Shown: positions 21,938 through 36,357, counted from the first letter of the stretch. The stretch: DNA of 62,000 bases from Glandiceps talaboti (GCF_964340395.1 NC_135565.1:23056929-23118928); one strand, 5' to 3'. Notes: generated by a model not told the origin, from the sequence alone. Numbers and translations are program-made.

Positions 21938-22256
21938 CCCATAAGAGGTAGACATGTTACAGTTTAAAATCAAAGTTCTTTCCTCCACCTCTTACTGTCA
22001 AGATGCTATGAAACTTTATTTCAAAAATGTTTCAACCTTATGTAGTTGTTTTTTTTACATGTTAGAGCTGTCTTGTAAAACTTGCACATTATTGTCTGAA
22101 AGTGTCTGTGAATAGCCTAAACATTGCCTTTAGAAGTAAAAACCTCCAGGGCTTCTAGGGGGACACCCCCTAGACCCCCCCGTAAGAGGTAGACATGTTC
22201 CAGTCTCAAATCAAAGTTCTTGCCTCCACCTCTTAGTGTCAAGATGCTATGAAATG
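21938..22256. repeat. direct duplication of about 75 bp
   Basis: CCCCATAAGAGGTAGACATG...AAGATGCTATGAAA at about 21938-22013 is repeated at about 22179-22256 with few changes. Between them lies a GC-rich inverted repeat CTAGGGGG-ACA-CCCCCTAG near 22155. Confidence 0.8.
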
Positions 22257-23740
22257 ACGTGGACGTAGTATGTTGCATATTGTCATGACGTGGACGTGGT
22301 ATGGTACATATTGTCATGACATGGACGTAGTATGGTGCATATTGTCATGACAAGGACGTAGTATGGTGCATATTGTAATGACATGGACGTAGTATGGTGC
22401 ATATTGTCATGACATGGACGTAGTATGGTGCATATTGTCATGACAAGGACGTAGTATGGTGCATATTGTCATGACAAGGACGTAGTGTGGTGCATATTGT
22501 CATGACAAGGACGTAGTATGGTGCATATTGTCATGACATGGACGTAGTATGGTGCATATTGTAATGACATGGACGTAGTGTGGTGCATATTGTCATGACA
22601 TGGACGTAGTATGGTGCATATTGTCATGACATGGACGTAGTATGGTGCATATTGTAATGACATGGACGTAGTATGGTGCATATTGTCATGACATGGACGT
22701 AGTATGGTGCATATTGTAATGACATGGACGTAGTATGGTGCATATTGTCATGACATGGACGTAGTGTGGTGCATATTGTCATGACATGGACGTAGTATGG
22801 TGCATATTGTAATGACATGGACGTAGTGTGGTGCATATTGTCATGACATGGACGTAGTGTGGTGCATATTGTTATGACATGGACGTAGTATGGTGCATAT
22901 TGTCATGACATGGACGTAGTGTGGTGCATATTGTCATGACATGGACGTAGTATGGTGCATATTGTCATGACATGGACGTAGTATGGTGCATATTGTAATG
23001 ACATGGACGTAGTATGGTGCATATTGTCATGACATGGACGTAGTGTGGTGCATATTGTCATGACATGGACGTAGTGTGGTGCATATTGTCATAACATGGA
23101 CGTAGTATGGTGCATATTGTCATGACATGGACGTAGTATGGTGCATATTGTCATAACATGGACGTAGTATGGTGCATATTGTCATAACATGGACGTAGTG
23201 TGGTGCATATTGTCATGACATGGACGTAGTATGGTGCATATTGTCATGACATGGACGTAGTATGGTGCATATTGTCATGACATGGACGTAGTGTGGTGCA
23301 TATTGTCATGACATGGACGTAGTATGGTGCATATTGTCATGACATGGACGTAGTGTGGTGCATATTGTCATGACATGGACGTAGTATGGTGCATATTGTC
23401 ATGACATGGACGTAGTGTGGTGCATATTGTAATGACATGGACGTAGTATGGTGCATATTGTCATGACATGGACGTAGTATGGTGCATATTGTAATGACAT
23501 GGACGTAGTATGGTGCATATTGTCATGACAAGGACGTAGTGTGGTGCATATTGTCATGACATGGACGTAGTATGGTGCATATTGTCATGACATGGACGTA
23601 GTGTGGTGCATATTGTCATGACATGGACGTAGTATGGTGCATATTGTCATGACATGGACGTAGTGTGGTGCATCTCAGACCACTGAACGAATCTATAGTG
23701 GTCTGATGGTGCACATTGTCATGACGTGGACGTAGTATGG
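22257..23740. repeat. 31-bp satellite, about 46 copies
   Basis: Unit of 31 bp: GACATGGACGTAGTATGGTG then CATATTGTCAT. Each unit junction contains the perfect 10-bp palindrome TGTCATGACA. Variants: TATGG/TGTGG, GTCATG/GTAATG/GTCATA, CATGG/CAAGG. Near the right edge a non-repeat insert with a 9-bp inverted repeat interrupts it (23676-23705), followed by one last degenerate unit. Lies between divergent genes 2 and 3. Confidence 0.97.
23676..23705. other. 9-bp perfect inverted repeat (hairpin) at satellite edge
   Basis: CAGACCACT, 12 unpaired bases, AGTGGTCTG. Positioned between the last regular 31-bp unit and a final diverged unit. Confidence 0.8.
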
Positions 23741-24235
23741 CGAACATTTGCCTTTTACAAAGAACAGAACTATATAATGATCTACAATTGGTATACACAC
23801 TGTGTATATTATGCATAGAACTTTACATCAACCTCACTTTTGTCTCGCCTGACACAAAGTCCAATTGTTGCTATAAGTATAATACAAATCATATCAAGTT
23901 TCTTCATTTTGTGTGTGAAACTTGATCGTATAACCATGGTATACAACACTCCAAAAAATATCATTACGTATCATATATTCGTATTCATTCCAATCCTCAA
24001 GGACAAAGCTACAATTCTACAAATGGAAACACACGTATTAACTATTTTAAGCAGATGGCGGTTAATGGCCGAAAGTCTACCTCCATCTGGCAGTCTGTAG
24101 TAATATGTGGCCATCTATTCTTCTCCATCAATTGATACCGATAGTCTTTGTGTACGACTTTTCCGACAGTAGAAAGAAATGCCGCCCTGTGCCATGATTA
24201 GTACCATTGTTGTTAAACTTGATATTACCATCTTA

Positions 24236-24436
24236 ACAGAAAGTGCTATCAGTTTCACCAGCCCATCACAACAGAAAGTGCTATCAGTTTCACCAGCCCA
24301 TCACAACAGAAAGTGTTATCAGTTTTATCAGCCCATCACAACAGAAAGGGTCATCAGTTTTAGCAACCGATCATAGTAGAAAGGCCGGGGTCATCAGTTT
24401 TATCAGTCACTCATAACAGAAAGGGTCATCAGTTGC
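24236..24436. repeat. 35-bp tandem repeat, about 5-6 copies
   Basis: Unit contains AACAGAAAGTGCTATCAGTT and TCACCAGCCCATCAC, becoming more diverged to the right. Confidence 0.85.
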
Positions 24437-24494
24437 GCATGTGTAGCTTCTAGACACTTGGCGAGTGTGGAGTTAAGAACCAACCTGAAATGCA

Positions 24495-24571
24495 GTACAA
24501 TACAATACAATACAATACAATACAATACAATACAATACAATACAATACAATACAATACAATACAATACAAT
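24495..24571. repeat. (AATAC)n microsatellite
   Basis: About 15 pentamer units; the open frames across it are shadows. Confidence 0.95.
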
Positions 24572-25176
24572 CGTCACAAATGCCTAGTAGTAGTATTAAT
24601 ATAAGGTTACTAACGTATGAAAGTAAAAATAAAGGAGATGTGTACGGCTGTTTGATAAGGGAAAAGGTGAACTGGATACTAGGCAATTGGAGAAGGCTGA
24701 GACTAATGTTTTAAAGAGATAGGTCTTGAGAGAGCGACTAAAATCATAAAAATCATACAGCACGATCATGCGATTTCGTAAGTAGCTAACGATCGCGTCT
24801 CATTTGCATTGTCATTTGCATGCAGCTAAGCAATAAGGTTTTCAGTATTTCACTGCAGTGAAAATACCACTAATATGCGCACGCACCAGTGCAAGTAATC
24901 TCTGGTACATATGCAGTAATATGCGGTATTCTTTTTGAAGTCGAACTAGAAATTTCGGTACCAACTTGTGGAGAGATGTGCCTGGAGAAGTAGATATTCA
25001 GCTTCCATCTAGTTCCATCTGCTTTAAACTGATCAAAACTCCAGTTGGTATTGTAGGAATTATTCCTAATTATGCGGCCTGTCTGAACACTGAAAATTGG
25101 AAATATAATCGAGCAAACTGCATATCCAGATATACAGTGTGTTGAAGAATCATATGGTCAAGTAACCGCCAACAAA

Positions 25177-25237
25177 ATGATGGAGCATTTTTGTTTGACT
25201 TCTATACTTTTGGCACTTGGATTCAGCGCAAGTCAAG
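25177..25237 (+). CDS. exon: start codon and signal peptide
   Basis: [20 protein letters not shown], a short N-region, hydrophobic core and small residues before a likely cleavage site. Ends in phase 1 at donor GTAACA, matching the phase-1 kringle exons. Two consecutive ATGs; the first is taken as start. Confidence 0.75.
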
Positions 25238-27905
25238 GTAACAGTACACCAATTGTTAATATCGATGGTGGTAGGAGAATTAGCTCATTTAGATTATATG
25301 TGATGTGTTACAGAAAGAAACTCAGGCGTGCATACACAGGTTTTATTATTTTACTTTTACGATAGAAAGAGGCATGTTTTGAACAAATCACTTCTTCTTT
25401 TTCAGTGTCAAAACAGGATCTTGTAAAATAAGCCAAATTTGTTATCCAAGGCTAAGGCAAGATGGTATTCAACCAGGCTCGTCTTGTATGGCAAATTTGT
25501 TTATTGTCAACATCAATGTCAGTCAACAGTCTATTTCTTGTCTCTGCTCTTCGCAAGAAGTGCTTTTCTTTGCCAGTTTTGACTATATGTAAATTGATGT
25601 TGAATTATCTCCAAGTCTGTGATAAATGTTTGTCACTAACATTTTACTCTCTATTAATCTATTAGAAACTGGTTATTTAATTATCCATCAACACCTAAAT
25701 GTAATAATATTGTTTATTCGGTACTGTAGACCACATGCCTTAAATGTACATATCTCAATAAAGAATAATGGTTCATGGTCACAAAAGTATGTTCAACATA
25801 GAATAAATAGATAAATCGTCTTTATATGTCGAGAGGTTTTCTTCCAAAAGCTGTTTACGTATTTTCATGGCAAAGAATGGAATATTCCAAGGTTTTGTAG
25901 AGTGAATTCGAGGTTGTTTGTTGACTGCATTAACACAATAAATTTCCAGTCACCTGCCGATGACAAGCATGAACCATTATTGCTCTAAAAACGCCAAAAT
26001 AATGTTTTCTAGTGTTTTTCATCGATCCATACGGTAAGTGATAAAATCTTTACGGACCAGTTTTGCGAATCTCGCTAGTATGGCTTACGGGCCTAACCTT
26101 GGCTTGGGAGGGGCCAAAAGCAGTCAACCATATGGTCCGCAAAACACACATCCAATCTGTAAAGATTGCCATATAACCGCTCACTCAAAATATGAGAAAA
26201 GGGAGAGAGGGCGACAGTGAATATAACCAGTAAAATAATTTGCTAATTCACCAAAATAATAGTAAATACACATTCCTCGTCTATATAGGGGTTGTCGGTG
26301 TCCGAGTGGTTAAACCACTTGCTTCCCACCTCTGCGGCCGGGGTTCGAACCCATTCAGTGTTTGGTTAAATTTACCACCCTGTAAGTAAGAAGAGTGTCG
26401 TCCAGTTTGATTCTACCGAACAACGCAGTACTTCCCTGAATGACGAAATTATCTAATACAATGATTTATGTTATAATCATTAATACAGGGTGTTTCAAAG
26501 CAGCAAATGGAGTAGATTATCGGGGAATTGTTGCCACAACTGTTCAAGGCCATACATGTCAGAAATGGACTTCTCAGTATCCAATTTCGCATCCATTTAC
26601 ACCAGATAATTTTCAATTTCTTGGACTTGGTGACCATAACTATTGTCGAAACCCAGATAATGACGTGGGTCCTTGGTGTTACACCATAGATGGTAGTAAA
26701 TTTGAGTACTGTGACGTTGGTGATGCTTCAATGTGTGGTAAGTATTTTGCTTATTGTCTTTTTTGTGATCAAAATTATTTCCCCCAACTCACGAACTATG
26801 ATAGGGTTTATTAAACCATTATGTGTAGAGGATGTCAGCTGCACTGAACAGATGATTAGTTTTGTACAATAAATTTAACCATGCATCTATCTTCTAAATC
26901 TGTGTAAGGTACGTTCTTCAAACATGGAATATATTTTAATTTAATCTTATGAGGAGTGCCACAGGGAGGACTCTATTAACGAGAAAATCCATAGTTCACG
27001 GGGCACTGGTTGTATAAATGCAAGTTTAACCAACCACCATCACTTCCCCCCACCACGAAAAAAATCAAAGGACTAGCGATCGCAGTTTGACGAGTTCCTC
27101 AAAAGGGGTGGGTAATTGCAGATAGGTAGGCAAATGCTTCATTTCAAGGTCCAAAGTCTGACAAATGTTTGATATGTTTCTCATACATTAGAATGTTACC
27201 AAGTCTACAATGGTGTTGACTATCGTGGAACTGTAGCCACAAGTGTCAAAGGCCATACTTGTCAGAAATGGACTTCGCAACATCCGAATCATCATGAGAG
27301 AACACAGCAGAATTATCCATATGCTGGTCTTGGTGATCATAACTATTGTCGTAACCCTGACAACGAACCTACTCCTTGGTGTTATACTTTAGATGGTGAT
27401 CGATTCGAGTATTGTGACGTGGGACAACCTGGACAGTGTGGTAAATAGTTTTGTTTGTATTGTGATGTAGGACAACCTGGACAGTGTGGTAAATAGCTTT
27501 GTTTGAGTATTGTGACGTAGGACAACCTGGACAGTGTGGTAAATAGTTTTGTTTGTGTTGTGACGTAGGACAACCTGGACAGTGTGGTAAATAGTTTTGT
27601 TTGTGTTGTGACTAAGGACAACCTGGACAGTGTGGTAAATAGTTGTGTTTGTGTATTGTGACTAAGGACAACCTGGAAAGTGTGGTAAATAGTTTTGTTT
27701 GTGTATTGTGACTTAGGACAACCTTGACAGCGTGGTAAATAGTTTCACTTACAACTGTTAAAATACCAATAATTAGACATAAACACATTAATTTGAGGTT
27801 CATTTCATCCATAACTAGTAAAATAGCAGTTTGAGATAGTTATCATATTAAGGCACTGATTTTAGGATCCGGAGCTAAAATCAATTTGATGCATTTATTG
27901 TACCG

Positions 27906-27984
<79 letters not shown>

Positions 27985-30900
27985 ATAACAATAATAATGT
28001 ATATAGCGGCTAATATCCACAGAGGCAGTGATCACAGTCTTTACATGTGTACAAAAATACGTTTATAAACAGCTGGTGATTCAATATTAGGTCACTATTT
28101 CAACAACAAAAAACAGTTTAAAGAATGTCCCATTTGCAGCTAGTGAATGTTTATAGTCTTTGATTACTCAAAGATTTCAAATAATCACCCAATCGTCATC
28201 TATATGGCCATCTAAATATTACAATGTAAATATGTTGTAAAGTGTTTTCGTCTAACCTTGCAGGAAATGACGTGTGCTTAAAAGCCTACAATGGCGGCCA
28301 CTATCGTGGGACTAAGTCCACAACTGTTAAAGGCCATACTTGTCAGAAATGGACTTCGCAATATCCGATTCAGCATGTGAGAACACAGGAGAATTATCCA
28401 TATGCTGGTCTTGGTGATCATAACTATTGCCGTAACCCTGACAATGACCATGGTCCTTGGTGCTACACAATAGATGGCAGTCGATTTGAGTATTGTGATG
28501 TAGGTCAGCCTCTAACCTTTGGTAGGTTATTAAGATTGGATTTAATAAAATTATATTAACCATGATGCATTTCGTTAGGTGGTCATCGTGATTGCTATAA
28601 CTTGAGTATTGATTATTGACATAGCCACACTCCTAGGAAGAAAAAGTAGAAAAGGGGAAGACTTGTGTTTTAACCATAATACACTAATTCAGAACAAAGT
28701 AATTAAAAAAAAATCTACACATATAGTTATTTAGCTAGCTCGGTTGCCAATTGAGACAATATTCCTCTACACATAGACTCCGTTTTTGACAGGGCTCTCT
28801 ATTGTGGTTTGCAGCAAACATGTTATCATTTCACAACACATAAAATGTAGTACAGACCGTAATCGCAAAATACCGACTGTACAATAGATCTCGGAGAGGA
28901 CCCCTCCAAAATCTGACAGTACACATGACAGAATATTGTAAACAAATTTGACTTTATTTTTCTTTTGAAGTATGCAAAACGTAGATATTTTCACTGGTAT
29001 AAGATAATAATAGGCATTGCACTACATGTCATATCTTACAGTCTATATAGGTATAAGATAATAATAGCCATGGCACTATATGTTATATCTTACAGTCTAT
29101 AGGTATAAGATAATAATAGCCATAGCATTACATGTTATATCTTACAGTCTATAGGTATAAAATAATAATAGCCATGGCACTATATTTTATATCTTACAGT
29201 CTATAGGTATAAGATAATAATAGGCATGACACTACATGTCATATCTTACAGTCTATATAGGTATAAGATAATAATAGCCATTGCACTACATGTTATATCT
29301 TACAGTCTATAGGTATAAGATAATAATAGCCATGGCACTATATTTTATATCTTACAGTCTATAGGTATAAGATAATAATAGCCATGGCACTATATTTTAT
29401 ATCTTACAGTCTATAGGTATAAGATAATAATAGGCATGACACTACATGTCATATCTTACAGTCTATAGGTATAAGATAATAATAGCCATGTCACTACATG
29501 TCAATAATCTTACAGTCTATATAGGTATAAGATAATAATAGGCATGGTACTACATGTTATATCTTACAGTCTATATAGGTATAAGATAATAATAGCCATT
29601 GCATTACATGTTATATCTTACAGTCTATATAGGTATAAGATAATAATAGCCATGGCACTATATTTTATATCTTACAGTCTATAGGTATAAGATAATAATA
29701 GCCATGGCACTATATTTTATATCTTACAGTCTATAGGTATAAGATAATAATAGGCATGACACTACATGTCATATCTTACAGTCTATAGGTATAAGATAAT
29801 AATAGGCATGACACTACATGTTATATCTTACAGTCTATATAGGTATAAGATAATAATAGCCATTGCATTACATGTTATATCTTACAGTCTATAGGTATAA
29901 GATAATAATAGCCATGGCACTATATTTTATATCTTACAGTCTATAGGTATAAGATAATAATAGGCATGACACTACATGTCATATCTTACAGTCTATAGGT
30001 ATAAGATAATAATAGGCATGACACTACATGTTATATCTTACAGTCTATATAGGTATAAGATAATAATAGCCATTGCATTACATGTTATATCTTACAGTCT
30101 ATATAGGTATAAGATAATAATAGGCATGACACTACATGTCATATCTTACAGTCTATAGGTATAAGATAATAATAGCCATGGCACTATATTTTATATCTTA
30201 CAGTCTATATAGGTATAAGACAATAATAGGCATGGTACTACATGTCAATAATCTTACAGTCTATATAGGTATAAGACAATAATAGGCATGGTACTACATG
30301 TTATATCTTACAGTCTATAGGTATAAGATAATAATAGGCATGACACTACATGTCAATAATCTTACAGTCTATATAGGTATAAGATAATAATAGGCATGGT
30401 ACTACAGGTCATATCTTACAGTCTATATAGGTATAAGATAATAATAGGCATGACACTACATGTCCTATCTTACAGTCTATATAGGTATAAGATAATAATA
30501 GGCATGACACTACATGTCATATCTTACAGTCTATAGGTATAAGATAATAATAGGCATGGTACTATATGTCATATCTTACAGTCTATATAGGTATAAGATA
30601 ATAATAGGCATGGTACTACATGTTATATCTTACAGTCTATATAGGTATAAGATAATAATAGCCATGTCACTACATGTCATATCTTACAGTCTATATAGGT
30701 ATAAGATAATAATAGGCATGGTACTACAGGTCATATCTTACAGTCTATATAGGTATAAGATAATAATAGGCATGGTACTACATGTCATATCTTACAGTCT
30801 ATATAAGTATAAGATAATAATAGCCATGGCACTATATTTTATATCTTACAGTCTATATAGGTATAAGACAATAATAGGCATGGTACTACAGGTCATATCT

Positions 30901-33900
30901 TACAGTCTATATAGGTATAAGATATTAATAGGCATGACACTACATGTCATATCTTACAGTCTATAGGTATAAGATAATAATAGGCATTGCACTACATGTC
31001 ATATCTTACAGTCTATATAGGTATAAGATAATAATAGCCATGGTACTACATGTCACATATCTTACAGTCTATATAGGTATAAGATAATAATAGGCATGAC
31101 ACTACATGTCATATCTTACAGTCTATATAGGTATAAGATAATAATAGCCATTGCACTACATGTCATATCTTACAGTCTATATAGGTATAAGATAATAATA
31201 GGCATGACACTACATGTCATATCTTACAGTCTATATAGGTATAAGATAATAATAGCCATTGCACTACATGTCATATCTTACAGTCTATATAGGTATAAGA
31301 TAATAATAGGCATGGTACTACATGTCATATCTTACAGTCTATATAGGTATAAGATAATAATAGCCATGGTACTACATGTTATATATCTTACATTCTATAT
31401 AGGTAGAAGATAATAATAGCCATGTCACTACATGTCATATCTTAGAGTCTATATAGATATAAGATAATAATAGGCATTGCACTACATGTCATATCTTACA
31501 GTCTATATAGGTATAAGATAATAATAGCCATGTCACTACATGTCATATCTTACAGTCTATATAGGTATAAGATAATAATAGGCATGGTACTATATGTCAT
31601 ATCTTACAGTCTATATAGGTATAAGATAATAATAGACATGGTACTACATGTCAATAATCTTACATTCTATATAGGTATAAGATAATAATAGCCATGTCAC
31701 TACATGTCATATCTTACAGTCTATATAGGTATAAGATAATAATAGACATGGTACTACATGTCAATAATCTTACAGTCTATATAGGTATAAGATAATAATA
31801 GGCATGGCACTATATGTCATATCTTACAGTCTATATAGGTATAAGATAATTATAGGCATGGTACTACATGTTATATCTTACAGTCTATATAGGTATAAGA
31901 TAATAATAGGCATGGTACTACATGTCATATCTTACATTCTATATAGGTATAAGATAATAATAGGCATGGTACTACATGTTATATCTTACAGTCTATATAG
32001 GTATAAGACAATAATAGCCATTGCATTACATGTCATATCTTAGAGTCTATATAGATATAAGATAATAATAGGCATTGCACTACATGTCCTATCTTACAGT
32101 CTATATAGGTATAAGATAATAATAGGCATTGCACTACATGTCATATCTTACATTCTATATAGGTATAAGATAATAATAGGCATGGTACTACATGTCACAT
32201 ATCTTACAGTCTATATAGGTATAAGATAATAATAGGCATGGTACTACATGTTATATCTTACAGTCTATATAGGTATAAGATAATAATAGGCATGGTACTA
32301 CATGTTATATCTTACAGTCTATATAGGTATAAGATAATATTAGGCATGGCACTACATGTCATATCTTACAGTCTATATAGGTATAAGATAATAATAGCCA
32401 TGGCACTATATGTCATATCTTACAGTCTATATAGGTATAAGATAATAATAGCCATGGCACTATATGTTATATCTTACAGTCTATATAGGTATAAGACAAT
32501 AATAGGCATTACACTACGTGTCATATCTTACAGTCTATATAGGTATAAGATAATAATAGCCATGGCACTATATTTTATATCTTACAGTCTATATAGGTAT
32601 AAGACAATAATAGGCATGGTACTACATGTTATATCTTACAGTCTATAGGTATAAGATAATAATAGGCATGGTACTACGTGTCAATAATCTTACAGTCTAT
32701 ATAGGTATAAGATAATAATAGACATGGTACTACATGTCAATAATCTTACATTCTATATAGGTATAAGATAATAATAGGCATGACACTACATGTCATATCT
32801 TACAGTCTATATAGGTATAAGATAATAATAGGCATGGTACTACATGTCAATAATCTTACAGTCTATAGGTATAAGATAATAATAGCCATGTCACTACATG
32901 TCATATCTTACAGTCTATATAGGTATAAGATAATAATAGGCATGGTACTACATGTCAATAATCTTACAGTCTATAGGTATGAGATAATAATAGGCATGAC
33001 ACTACATGTCATATCTTACAGTCTATATAGGTATAAGATAATAATAGGCATGACACTACATGTCATATCTTACAGTCTATAGGTATAAGATAATAATAGG
33101 CATGGTACTACATGTTATATCTTACAGTCTATATAGGTATAAGATAATAATAGGCATGACACTACATGTCATATCTTACAGTCTATATAGGTATAAGATA
33201 ATAATAGGCATGACACTACATGTCATATCTTACAGTCTATATAGGTATAAGATAACAATAGCCATGGCACTACATGTCATATCTTACAGTCTATAGGTAT
33301 AAGATAATAATAGGCATGGTACTACATGTTATATCTTACAGTCTATATAGGTATAAGATAATAATAGGCATGGCATTACATGTCAATAATCTTACAGTCT
33401 ATATAGATATAAGATAATAATAGGCATGGTACTACATGTCAATAATTTTACAGTCTATATAGGTATAAGATAATAATAGGCATGGTACTATATGTTATAT
33501 CTTACAGTCTATATAGGTATAAGATAATAATAGGCATGGCATTACATGTCAATAATCTTACAGTCTATATAGGTATAAGATAATAATAGGCATGGCATTA
33601 CATGTCAATAATCTTACAGTCTATATAGGTATAAGATAATAATAGGCATGGCACTACATGTCATATCTTACAGTCTATAGGTATAAGATAATAATAGGCA
33701 TGGTACTACATGTTATATCTTACAGTCTATATAGGTATAAGATAATAATAGGCATGGCATTACATGTCATATATCTTACAGTCTATATAGGTAGACGATA
33801 ATAATAGGCATGACACTACATGTCATATCTTACAGTCTATATAGGTATAAGATAACAATAGCCATGGCACTACATGTCATATCTTACAGTCTATAGGTAT

Positions 33901-36357
33901 AAGATAATAATAGGCATGGTACTACATGTTATATCTTACAGTCTATATAGGTATAAGATAATAATAGGCATGGCATTACATGTCAATAATCTTACAGTCT
34001 ATATAGATATAAGATAATAATAGGCATGGTACTACATGTCAATAATTTTACAGTCTATATAGGTATAAGATAATAATAGGCATGGTACTATATGTCATAT
34101 CTTACAGTCTATATAGGTATAAGATAATAATAGGCATGGCATTACATGTCAATAATCTTACAGTCTATATAGATATAAGATAATAATAGGCATGGTACTA
34201 CATGTCAATAATTTTACAGTCTATATAGGTATAAGATAATAATAGGCATGGTACTATATGTCATATCTTACAGTCTATATAGGTAGAAGATAATAATAGG
34301 CATGGTACTACATGTCAATAATCGTACAGTCTATAGGTATAAGATAATAATAGGCATGACACTACATGTCATATCTTACAGTCTATAGGTATAAGATAAT
34401 AATAGGCATGGTACTACATGTCATATATCTTACAGTCTATAGGTATAAGATAATAATAGACATGACACTACATGTTTTATCTTACAGTCTATATAGGTAT
34501 AAGATAATAATAGGCATGGTACTACAGGTCATATCTTACAGTCTATATAGGTATGAGATAATATTAGGCATGGCACTATATGTTATATCTTACAGTCTAT
34601 ATAGGTATAAGATAATAATAGGCATGGTACTACGTGTCAATAATCTTACAGTCTATATAGGTATAAGATAATAATAGACATGACACTACATGTCATATCT
34701 TACAGTCTATATAGGTATAAGATAATAATAGGCATGGCACTACATGTCATATCTTACATTCTATATAGGTATAAGATAATAATAGCCATGGTACTACATG
34801 TCCTATCTTACAGTCTATATAGGTATAAGATAATAATAGGCATGGTACTACATGTCACATATCTTACAGTCTATATAGGTATAAGATAATAATAGCCATG
34901 GCACTACATGTCATATCTTACAGTCTATATAGGTATAAGATAATAATAGCCATGGTACTACATGTCCTATCTTACAGTCTATATAGGTATAAGATAATAA
35001 TAGGCATGGTACTACATGTCACATATCTTACAGTCTATATAGGTATAAGATAATAATAGGCATGGTACTACATGTCACATATCTTACAGTCTATATAGGT
35101 ATAAGATAATAATAGCCATGGCACTATATGTTATATATCTTACAGTCTATATAGGTATAAGATAATAATAGGCATGGAACTATATGTCATATACCAGTCT
35201 ATAGGTATAAGTTGTAAGATATGACATGTAGTGCCAAGGCTATATATACTATCTAATATCCTTGTCATAGTACACTTGTCCTTTAAAACAATTTCTTCGA
35301 AAACTATCAAGGTTTTGCACCAATTGCAGAAACACTTCCACTTTGCATGAATAAACCTTTAACGTTTAAACCATGGTGATTCCATAAATCTATTCCCATC
35401 CAAGAATATAATATAACGATGGAAGTAGTTATTAACATCTGTTTTCCTTGTTGTTTCAGCCGAAAACACTGAATGTTACTTGTCCAGCAATGGTGCCGAC
35501 TATCGTGGAACTGTTGCCACAACTGTTAAAGGTTATACTTGTCAGGAATGGTCTTCTCAATATCCCAACCAGCATACATGGACACCGGAGAAATATATAT
35601 ACAGTGGTATTGGTTATCATAACTATTGCCGTAACCCTGGTAACAAAGAGGTTCCTTGGTGCTTCACCATAGACGGTGATAGTTTCGATTATTGCGACGT
35701 AGGCCAACCTGGACAGTGCGGTAGCTATTTACTTTTAACGTCTATTTAATTTTATTATTCAATTATATATATCTAAAGACCCAGCTGTTATTATCATCGA
35801 AGGAAGTTACAACAAGGACCATGTGACCATGTGGCAGTGAGACATTTAGATTAAAAAGACTGCGACCTTTGAATCTTGAAGGCCTGAATATTGAAAGACC
35901 TTAAACAACTATCTAACACCCTAACTTTTAATTTGTATTTTAACATTTCCACCTCTTATCACCTTCAATTTGAAAAAGGGTTGTGTTATTTTATTAATGA
36001 AAACACATTTTTTTTTATATCAAACAATAAACAGATACGTATTGGTAGTTCGACAATCCTATTATATTTTGGACACCCTTTTTGCCATGATAGCTCCCAA
36101 AACCTAGGTTAGAAATATTTTTTCATGTACTTTTCGTAATACTGCATACTGTATACTGTATTGACTTCCAAGAACTTTGAAAGCGAAGTTTTTATTAGAG
36201 CCAAATTTGCCCCTTTTTTAGATTTCAGCTATAAAAATGGTACCTTCCTATGTGCTGGTGCTGACTTCCAGTGTGATGGTTGGTATCTCTGTGGTGCCAA
36301 CACTGAAGAAATGAATTGCAGTAGGTTAAAATCAGTGCTATTCTGTCTGTCTGTCTG

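Larger units (their letters stand above)
17941..22240. other. intergenic stretch with decayed repeats
   Basis: Holds the repeats listed below, a somewhat more GC-rich part near 20150-20720 with overlapping open frames on both strands that look like no known protein, and poly-G/poly-C runs. The missing first exon of the CD225 gene should lie here, but no ATG-to-donor segment ending in phase 1 stood out. Confidence 0.5.

Noticed and set aside
22257-23740. 31-bp regular repeat as a CRISPR array
   Set aside because: Units are contiguous without unique spacers, and the setting is a spliced animal genome.
26291-26365. Functional tRNA gene
   Set aside because: A and B boxes are good, but I cannot fold a full acceptor stem and anticodon arm; better read as a SINE head.
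29976-35205. Multiple 60-150 aa frames with a YRYKIIIGM periodicity as genes
   Set aside because: Shadows of the 54-bp satellite; they break wherever a 50-bp unit occurs.
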